A stretch of 64,000 nucleotides of DNA, from positions 1-64,000 of the forward strand of contig BAXE01000021.1 in the NCBI GenBank assembly GCA_001310415.1, read 5' to 3'. The position numbers were made by a program, and so were the translations under genes. Source of the DNA: Enterovibrio sp. JCM 19048 (GTDB lineage: Bacteria > Pseudomonadota > Gammaproteobacteria > Enterobacterales > Vibrionaceae). Of the stretch, positions 55,181 to 64,000 are shown in pieces; position 1 is the first letter of the stretch, and each line of letters opens with the position of its first letter. The notes below the pieces were generated by a model. It saw only the letters and a program-made list of their open reading frames with translations, searched no databases and was not told the origin of the DNA.

Positions 55181-56569
55181 GTGTCATCTTCGCTTTGGTT
55201 GCAGTGCCTTCAACGCCTTCAGGAGGATCTTCCTGCGACAGAATTCAGCATGTGGGTTCGACCGCTTCAGGCGGAGTTGAATGACAACACCCTGACTTTG
55301 TTTGCCCCTAACCGTTTTGTACTGGACTGGGTTCGCGATAAATACATCAACAGTATCAATCAATTGCTGAATGATTTCTGCGGCAATGATGTGCCTATGC
55401 TGCGCTTTGAAGTGGGCAGCAAACCTGTGGTGGCGACAGCGCCGCCAAGCCAGCCAGTGGCTCCGGCACCTGCCGCGCCAGTAGCCAAGCCCGCTGTTGG
55501 ACGTACCTGGGAGCCAGCACCATCGCCAGTACAGTCTGACGTCAACCACCGCTCAAACGTCAATCCGAAACACAAGTTTACTAACTTTGTAGAGGGTAAA
55601 TCGAACCAACTGGCACTGGCAGCAGCCCGTCAGGTGGCCGATAATCCTGGTGCAGCATATAACCCGCTGTTTCTTTACGGCGGTACTGGTTTGGGTAAAA
55701 CCCACCTTTTGCACGCAGTAGGCAATGCGATTTCTGATCGCAAGGCAGACGCCCGTGTGGTTTACATGCATTCTGAGCGTTTTGTTCAGGACATGGTAAA
55801 GGCGCTGCAAAATAACCAGATTGAAGAATTTAAACGTTATTACCGCAGTGTTGATGCACTGCTGATCGATGACATCCAATTCTTTGCCAACAAAGAGCGT
55901 TCTCAGGAAGAGTTTTTCCACACCTTTAATGCGCTCTTGGAAGGTAATCAGCAAATCATCCTGACCTCTGACCGCTATCCAAAAGAGATCAGCGGCGTGG
56001 AAGATCGCCTGAAATCACGTTTTGGCTGGGGCCTGACGGTGGCTATTGAGCCGCCTGAGCTTGAAACCCGCGTGGCCATTTTGATGAAAAAAGCCGAAGA
56101 CCATAATATCCGTCTGCCGGATGAAGTGGCCTTTTTCATTGCCAAGCGACTGCGTTCCAATGTTCGAGAGCTTGAAGGGGCGCTGAACCGCGTGATAGCG
56201 AATGCTAACTTCACTGGCCGTGCCATCACGATCGATTTCGTCCGTGAAGCGCTGCGCGACCTGCTCGCGCTCCAGGAAAAGCTGGTGACTATCGACAACA
56301 TTCAAAAGACCGTCGCCGAATACTACAAAATCAAAATGGCGGATTTGTTGTCCAAACGTCGTAGCCGCTCTGTGGCGCGTCCACGTCAGGTGGCGATGGC
56401 GCTGTCAAAAGAGCTGACCAACCACAGCTTGCCGGAGATCGGCGATGCATTTGGTGGTCGCGATCATACTACGGTGCTTCACGCCTGCCGAAAAATTGAA
56501 CAGTTGCGCGAAGAGAGCCACGATATAAAAGAAGATTACTCCAACCTGATCCGGACTTTGTCGTCTTAA
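55181..56569 (+). CDS. dnaA: Chromosomal replication initiator DnaA
   Basis: AAA+ initiator that binds the oriC boxes and unwinds the 13-mers. Intact, 462 residues. Domain I (1-80) starts [20 protein letters not shown]; a Pro/Ala-rich linker (84-130) follows; Walker A GGTGLGKT is at 167-174, Walker B LLIDDIQF, and the DNA-binding signature [15 protein letters not shown] is near the end. GTG at 55181 is chosen, with GGAG 6 bases upstream and as the homologue of the E. coli start; a TTG at 55163 is in frame. Confidence 0.98.
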   Translation: MSSSLWLQCLQRLQEDLPATEFSMWVRPLQAELNDNTLTLFAPNRFVLDWVRDKYINSINQLLNDFCGNDVPMLRFEVGSKPVVATAPPSQPVAPAPAAPVAKPAVGRTWEPAPSPVQSDVNHRSNVNPKHKFTNFVEGKSNQLALAAARQVADNPGAAYNPLFLYGGTGLGKTHLLHAVGNAISDRKADARVVYMHSERFVQDMVKALQNNQIEEFKRYYRSVDALLIDDIQFFANKERSQEEFFHTFNALLEGNQQIILTSDRYPKEISGVEDRLKSRFGWGLTVAIEPPELETRVAILMKKAEDHNIRLPDEVAFFIAKRLRSNVRELEGALNRVIANANFTGRAITIDFVREALRDLLALQEKLVTIDNIQKTVAEYYKIKMADLLSKRRSRSVARPRQVAMALSKELTNHSLPEIGDAFGGRDHTTVLHACRKIEQLREESHDIKEDYSNLIRTLSS

Positions 56570-56570
56570 T

Positions 56571-57669
56571 ATGAAATTTACCGTTACCCGTGACCTATTC
56601 TTGAAACCCCTGCAGCAGGTATCTGGTGCATTGGGTGGACGACCGACACTGCCAATCCTTGGCAATATCCTGCTGAAAGTGGAGTTCGGTCAGCTGTCGA
56701 TGACCTGTACCGACCTGGAAGTGGAATTGATTGCCAACTGCCGCTGGAATGCGATGCGGTTGACGGCGCAGTTACCGTGCCTTCGCGTAAGTTCCTGGAT
56801 ATTTGCCGTGGTCTGCCGGAAAGTGCTCCGATTCATTTCGCGCTGGAAGGGGACAGGGCGGTGATCCGCTCCGGCCGCAGCCGTTTTACGCTGTCGACCC
56901 TGCCAGCCGCAGATTTCCCGAACATTGAAGATTGGCAAAGCTCGGTTTCTTTTACTTTGCCACAAGCAAGATTACGACACCTCATTGAAAGCACCGCGTT
57001 TTCCATGGCAAACCAGGACGTGCGTTACTTCCTGAACGGTATGTTGCTGGAAACGGACGGCACCACGCTGCGCTCGGTGGCGACTGACGGCCACCGTATG
57101 GCTGTGGGTACAACCACCTTGGATGCCGAGATGGCTGGCCAGCAAGTGATTGTGCCGCGTAAAGGGTGATGGAATTGATGCGTCTTCTGGATAATCCGGA
57201 CGCACCGGTTACCATCCAGATTGGCAGCGCCAATATCCGTGCTGAAGTAAACCAGTTTGTGTTCACCTCCAAGCTGGTTGATGGCCGCTTCCCTGATTAC
57301 CGCCGCGTCATGCCGCAAACCTCGACCAAAATCATGGAAGCGGGCTGTGACGAATTGCGTCAGGCATTCTCACGTGCCGCGATTCTTTCCAATGAAAAAT
57401 TCCGTGGTGTGCGCCTGAACCTGAGCTCAGGTCAACTTCGCATTTCTGCCCACAACCCGGAGCAGGAAGAAGCGGAAGAGTTCGTCGACGTGAATTACGA
57501 CGGTGACGATCTCGAAATCGGTTTCAACGTCAGTTATGTGCTGGACGTACTCAACACCCTCAAGTGTGACCAAGTACGTTTCTCTATGACTGACGGCACC
57601 GCAAGTGCGCTGGTAGAAGATTGCAACAAAGATGACGCTGCGTACGTCGTGATGCCAATTCGTCTGTAA
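56571..57669 (+). CDS. dnaN: DNA polymerase III beta sliding clamp (two frameshifts)
   Basis: Ring clamp for replicative and repair polymerases. Starts [21 protein letters not shown] one base after the dnaA stop and ends in AYVVMPIRL, the conserved C-terminus. One C is missing near 56742 ([21 protein letters not shown]) and one G near 57167 ([13 protein letters not shown]). Repaired length is 366 residues, identical to E. coli. An essential gene, so both breaks are best explained as sequence errors. Confidence 0.97.
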
Positions 57670-57670
57670 T

Positions 57671-58746
57671 ATGGCGCTATCGCGACTCGCTATCCACGAT
57701 CTAAGAAATATTGAAGCCTGTGACCTTAGCCTGTCATCAGGCTTCAATTTTCTTGTGGGTCCCAATGGCAGCGGCAAAACCAGTGTGCTTGAGGCTGTGT
57801 ACTACCTCGGCCATGGCCGCTCTTTCCGCAGTCCGCTGACGGGCAGGGTGATTCGTCACCAGCAAGACCGCCTGGTGGTGCACGGCCGCGTTCAAAACGG
57901 TGAAACACTATTGCCTGTTGGCCTGCAGAAAAACCGCGATGGCAGCACCGACGTTAAAATCGGTGAAGAGAAAGGCCAGAAGCTGGTGCAGCTTGCAGAA
58001 GTATTGCCGATGCAGCTCATCACCCTGAAGGGTTTGAGCTGCTTACTGGCGGCCCGAAGTTTCGCCGTGCGTTTATAGACTGGGGGTGTGTTCCACGTGG
58101 AACCTCAGTTTTATCCCGCCTGGGCGCGGGTAAAGCGATTGACTAAACAACGCAACGCGCTGATGAAAACCGCCCGCAGCTATCGTGAACTGAGTTATTG
58201 GGATGCCGAATTGGCACCGTTGGCACATCAAATCGATCAGTGGCGCAAAGACTATATTGATAAGCTTGCGGAGCGCGCTGCAAAGCTTTGCGAAGCCTTT
58301 TTGCCAGAATACGAAATTAAGCTCAGTTACAGCCGTGGTTGGGACAAAGAAACAGATTATGCCGACTTGCTGCGCGACAATTTTGTCCGTGACCAGCAGT
58401 TGGGTTATACGGTAAGTGGCCCGCACAAAGCCGATCTCAGGCTTCGCGTGGGTGGCACGCCGGTAGAAGATGTGCTGTCCCGTGGACAGCTGAAATTGAT
58501 GGTATGTGCACTGCGTTTGGCGCAGGGGCAACAGCTTACCGAAGACAAGCAGAAGCAATGCATCTATTTGATCGATGACTTTGCGTCCGAGCTGGACAGC
58601 CGGCGTCGGGCGTTGTTGGCAGAGCAGTTAAAAGCCACAGGCGCACAGGTGTTTGTCAGTGCCATTAGTGCCGATCAGTCGCTGAAATGTGCGACGAAAA
58701 TAGTAAGATGTTTCATGTGGAAAACGGTAAAATAACCGCAGAATAA
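57671..58746 (+). CDS. recF: DNA recombination and repair protein RecF (three indels)
   Basis: SMC-like ATPase in single-strand gap repair with RecO and RecR. Walker A GPNGSGKT (30-37) and Walker [12 protein letters not shown] are present. One C is missing near 58025 ([13 protein letters not shown]), an extra G occurs in the run at 58082-58086 (FIDWGVFHVEP) restoring the frame, and one C is missing near 58693 so the true end is [14 protein letters not shown] with stop at 58744. Repaired length is 358 residues (E. coli 357). Two FHVE-coding stretches coincide with parS-like sequence. Confidence 0.95.
58089..58104. promoter_or_regulatory. parS site inside recF
   Basis: TGTTCCACGTGGAACC: 15 of 16 bases match the palindromic parS form TGTTCCACGTGGAACA. 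It encodes the VFHVE of RecF. Expected ParB loading site about 9 kb from oriC. Confidence 0.85.
58709..58724. promoter_or_regulatory. Degenerate parS-like sequence at the end of recF
   Basis: TGTTTCATGTGGAAAA, encoding MFHVEN of RecF. It departs from the parS palindrome at the central CACGTG (CATGTG) and the right end, so ParB binding is doubtful. Confidence 0.4.
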
Positions 58747-58765
58747 ATTAAGCGAGAGTAACTCA

Positions 58766-61182
<2,417 letters not shown>

Positions 61183-61213
61183 CCTCGCGTTTCTACGTAA
61201 AATCTGAGTACCT

Positions 61214-61239
61214 AACGCCGCTTATGCGGCGTTTTTTTT
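61214..61239. terminator. Terminator after gyrB
   Basis: AACGCCGC-TTAT-GCGGCGTT followed by a run of T; it overlaps the stop codon of the convergent hydrolase gene. Confidence 0.88.
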
Positions 61240-62183
61240 ACGTAGCGTCGCTCGCTGATTTAAAGCGTTGATTTACTAGGAGTTTTTTTGTGAGCTGTTT
61301 GATTTTCCGAGCTAGCTCAGGATGAAGTGGACGATTCGGATCGCCGTAGGAAGCCAGGTTATCTTTGGGGTTTGAACTGCAGTAGACCAGCATATGATTC
61401 ATGTTTGGGATGAGTAGAAGTTGGCTGGAGGGCGACGCGGCGGCATACAGCACTTCTGCATCTAAAGGAGTAGTTTGAATATCTCTAGCCCCCTGAATAA
61501 TCACCGTCTTTGAGATTCGGCTTTGTATGAGTTCGCTCGGTGAATAACGAAGCAGTGACATCATATAGTGCTGAGTTGACGGTCGGAATAATCCCCATAG
61601 GTTGGTATCTACGAGTTGAGTGGTTTTTCCCTGTTTTAGGCGAGCGAAGATATTGCTTTCTTCATCATAAAGCAAAGGCGTGCGTCGCTGAATTTGTTCC
61701 AGTACGACATCATCAATACTCCTTCCCGGTGTGGCGAGAAGTACTAGATTTTCGACTTCCATTTTTGTTGCTGCCAGCAGCGCTATCAGTCCTCCTTCAC
61801 TGTGACCTATCAGCAATGTTCATCTCGTGACATCGATACTTAAAGTATTGGGCTATCCAAATAACATCTTCAACGTAATGATCAATCGTTAATGTTTCTT
61901 CATTCAATGTTGGGAAATGGCTCTTTCCTATTCCGCGTTTGTCATAGCGAAAAGTCGCTATGCCTATCTCAGCGAATGACTTACATGCCTTTATGTAAGC
62001 GTTGTTTGTCATTCCCAACTGATTGCTATTTCTGTCTGTAGGGCCGCTGCCAGCGATGAATATATAGAGGGTATTAGTGTGGTGAGCAAGGGAAATAAGT
62101 GTTCCCCGAATTATGCCTTCAATACGGCTATGGCCAATTCCGATTCTGTAAAAGCTGGGTTTGTGATTCCTTCCTATGCTCAT
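61238..62183 (-). CDS. Alpha/beta hydrolase of unknown substrate (frameshifted)
   Basis: About 314 residues after repair. An N-terminal beta-strand block with the oxyanion-hole region LYIFIAGSGPTDRNSN and FRYDKRGIGKS, nucleophile elbow GHSEGG, an acidic residue in GARDIQTT and a catalytic His in PNMNHML form a serine-hydrolase triad. No clear signal peptide. The frame shifts by +1 near 61817 (before LIGHSEGG), so either one base is extra or two are missing, unlike most other breaks in the window. ATG 62183 is preferred; a TTG precedes it. A,T-rich codons differ slightly from neighbours. Flanked by gyrB and two parS sites. Confidence 0.8.
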
Positions 62184-62215
62184 CAAGCAGTCTCAATTTG
62201 GCTGTATGTGATTAG

Positions 62216-62231
62216 TGTTTCACGTGAAACA
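62216..62231. promoter_or_regulatory. parS site (perfect palindrome)
   Basis: TGTTTCACGTGAAACA, the exact 16-bp parS palindrome, 33 bases upstream of the hydrolase start and 13 kb from oriC. Confidence 0.93.
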
Positions 62232-62387
62232 CACAGAAAAAATGGAAGGGGCAGAGTGCTATGAGGGACTTCTCAGAATCGATGACATTGCGTATTCGGT
62301 GTTTGTTTCGAGATAGAGTTCGGGTAGAAACCCGTTTCTCCTAGCGTAGAAAGCAAAATATGGTATTCAGCATACCGCCAAATACCA

Positions 62388-62403
62388 TGTTTCACGTGGA
62401 ACC
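62388..62403. promoter_or_regulatory. parS site
   Basis: TGTTTCACGTGGAACC, CACGTG core intact, two departures from the perfect palindrome in the right arm. It is 172 bases from the previous site in the gap between the hydrolase gene and avtA. Confidence 0.8.
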
Positions 62404-62439
62404 TTGGTAGAGCTTAGAAATCGGAAGAGCCTAAAACAC

Positions 62440-63689
62440 CTAAGAACCAGAGTAAGCTTTAGTGACCTCGTCAGCGAGGATTTCAATGCCGCGCTCAATC
62501 AGTTCGTCAGGCTGAACATAGTTCATGCGTAGACACTCATGGGTATGGTTCCAGTCGAGTTCTGAGCCAATAAAGAAGTACTCGCCCGGCACAACCAATA
62601 AGCCGCGTTGTTTGAGACGTTGATAGAGTTCTTTGGTCGGAATTGGCAAGTCTTCAAACCAGAGCCACAAAAAGATGGCACCTTCCGCTTTGTGGATTTT
62701 GAAGCGGCTATCGGGAATCGCCTGCTGCAATTTAGCGATAGTGCGTTGTGCCTTTTCCCGATAGAAAGGCTTAATCACATTCTCACTCAACGTGAGTAAG
62801 TCGCCGGTTTTAATCATTTCCTGCGCCAACGCTGGACCAACACCGCAAGGCGCAAGACTGACAATCCCATTGATGTTCGAAAGCGCAGTGATGATGTTTT
62901 CACTTGCGATAATGATACCGCAACGCACACCAGGCAAGCCGAGCTTCGATAGGCTGGAACAAAGGATAGTGTTGCTGTTCCAGAATGGGGTGACATCTTC
63001 AAAGATAATATTGGGGAAGGGCACACCATAAGCATTGTCGATGATAAGTGGAATACCATGCTTTTGCGCTAACGCATCCAGCTTATTCACCTCTTCATCT
63101 GTCAGCACATTACCGGTAGGGTTGGTTGGTCTCGACGCACAAATAGCAGCAACTGACTCATCAATTTCCAACGCATCAAAGTCCACATGGTATTTAAACT
63201 GGCGGTTGTCGAGGTGCTCGATTGTTGGTTTAAAGCTGGTGAATATATCGGGAGAAAGGCCTGAATCGCATAGCCAATATATTCCGGTGTGAGCGGCAAC
63301 AGGATTTTCTTAAAACTGCCGTCGTCATACTGACCGCCGAAAAGGTTAAACAGATAGAAGAAGGCACACTGACTGCCATTGGTCAGCATGATATTTTTCT
63401 CGCTGATCGGCCAGCCATAGGTATCGCTGAGTAGCTTGGCTAGGGCAGATATAAATGACGATTTACCCTGGGGACCATCGTAGTTAGTAAGCGCAGATAC
63501 TAGCGAGCCATCTTCAACCATGCGCTGGCTAAGATGGGTAAAGTGCTCAATCATCTCAGGGATAGCGGCTGGATTTCCTCCACCGAGCATTATCGCGTCG
63601 GGGTTCTGTAGGCCGTCATTCAAATCATCCATTAATTGGGTGATACCGGAGTGTTGCGAAAATTTCGTACCGAACGTTGAAAACTGCAT
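62440..63689 (-). CDS. avtA: Valine-pyruvate aminotransferase AvtA (frameshifted)
   Basis: PLP fold-type I transaminase interconverting valine/2-ketoisovalerate and alanine/pyruvate. The HSGITQLMDDLNDGL and IMLGGGNPAAIPEM blocks, NYDGPQGK, SRPTNPTGNVLTDEEV, DNAYGVPFP and PLP lysine in SSLSKLGLPGVRCG match E. coli AvtA. One G is missing near 63266 (GYADSGLSPDIFTSFKP); repaired length is 416 residues (E. coli 417). It complements IlvE, encoded 36 kb away. Confidence 0.94.
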
Positions 63690-63835
63690 ATCAGCGAGAC
63701 CTATTCAATCCTTGTCATCTCTCAATTTGTCGACAAACCATAACCGATTGCTTGCACAAAATGAATGCAAATTGAGGTTCTTTTTTGAGCCTTTTAAACG
63801 ATGCTGTTTTGTATTAATGGGATCGAGCACGGCGA

Positions 63836-63851
63836 TGTTTCACGTGGAACA
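63836..63851. promoter_or_regulatory. parS site
   Basis: TGTTTCACGTGGAACA, one departure from the perfect palindrome, in the 282-base gap between avtA and glyS, 15 kb from oriC. The gap also holds TTTGTCGACAAA (63726-63737) and TTGCA-N9-TGCAA (63752-63770), possible avtA operators. Confidence 0.88.
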
Positions 63852-63917
63852 TTCAGCAGAAACTTCTATGTATACGAGAGCCAAGCGCTAAGCGCATTTC
63901 GCTGGTGGTAGATAAAC

Positions 63918-63942
63918 AAAAGCCCCGCGAATGCGGGGCTTT
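63918..63942 (-). terminator. Terminator after glyS
   Basis: Minus-strand AAAGCCCCGC-ATTC-GCGGGGCTTTTG, T-rich afterwards, 30 bases past the glyS stop. Confidence 0.85.
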
Positions 63943-63971
63943 AACAACGGAATATCAGTTAGTCTGAACCG

Positions 63972-64000
63972 TTATTTTTGCAGCAGGGAAATATCTGCTA
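63972..64000 (-). CDS. glyS: Glycyl-tRNA synthetase beta subunit, 3' end only
   Basis: Partial: the last complete codons read ADISLLQK then TAA at 63972-63974. E. coli GlyS ends in VADISLLQ, and glyQS lies close to gyrB in vibrios as I recall, so the assignment rests on an eight-residue match plus position and the terminator beyond it. The rest of the gene lies to the right of the window. Confidence 0.7.

Overview
This window is the replication-origin region of a gammaproteobacterial chromosome, almost certainly a member of the Vibrionaceae (chromosome 1). The evidence is an E. coli-type oriC between mnmG and mioC, the order rpmH-rnpA-yidD-yidC-mnmE facing dnaA-dnaN-recF-gyrB, the parAB/atp block beside the origin, the trkH-trkA-rsmB-fmt-def / lysM-dprA-smg-yrdD / purEK-tsaC-hemF-aroE-yrdB-yrdA block, and protein sequences closest to Vibrio relatives as I remember them. 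I cannot fix the genus; the fairly high GC would suit Grimontia, Enterovibrio or Salinivibrio better than a typical Vibrio.

Layout. 1-340: tandem promoters that look like rRNA operon P1/P2, firing leftward out of the window. 341-15155: housekeeping block (yrdA, yrdB, aroE, hemF, tsaC, purE-purK behind a PurR box, yrdD, smg, dprA, LysM protein, def, fmt, rsmB, trkA, trkH, trhA). 15238-17600: Spo0M-like protein, a diguanylate cyclase and a small Pro/Arg-rich ORF. 17704-23951: yihD, ccoG, srkA, dsbA, yihG, comM. 24163-30676: ilv leader peptide, attenuator and ilvGMEDA. 30732-31701: two tandem paralogous XRE regulators. 32003-34612: glmS and a DeoR-type regulator. 34828-35602: seven tRNA genes. 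35729-44236: glmU and the complete atpIBEFHAGDC operon. 44418-48653: parB, parA, rsmG, mnmG. 48765-49040: oriC. 49072-54637: mioC, a membrane protein with a degenerate GGDEF domain, mnmE, yidC, yidD, rnpA, rpmH. 55181-61182: dnaA, dnaN, recF, gyrB. 61238-64000: an alpha/beta hydrolase, avtA and the last codons of glyS, with parS sites scattered between 58.1 and 63.9 kb.

Function. The right half is the chromosome replication and segregation centre: DnaA acts on oriC, ParA/ParB act on parS sites to the right of the origin, and ATP synthase, glmUS (UDP-GlcNAc supply), tRNA modification (MnmE/MnmG) and membrane insertion (YidC) sit around it at high gene dosage. The left half holds translation initiation and rRNA/tRNA modification, K+ uptake, purine, heme, aromatic and branched-chain amino-acid synthesis, and envelope and redox maintenance.

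Quality warning. About 35 of the genes, including many essential ones (gyrB, dnaN, atpB/D/G, yidC, rnpA, def, fmt), are broken by single-base losses, nearly all in runs of two or more identical bases. Restoring one base per site returns each protein to its normal family length. I read this as a systematic sequencing or assembly artefact and annotate these loci as genes with frameshifts, not as true pseudogenes.
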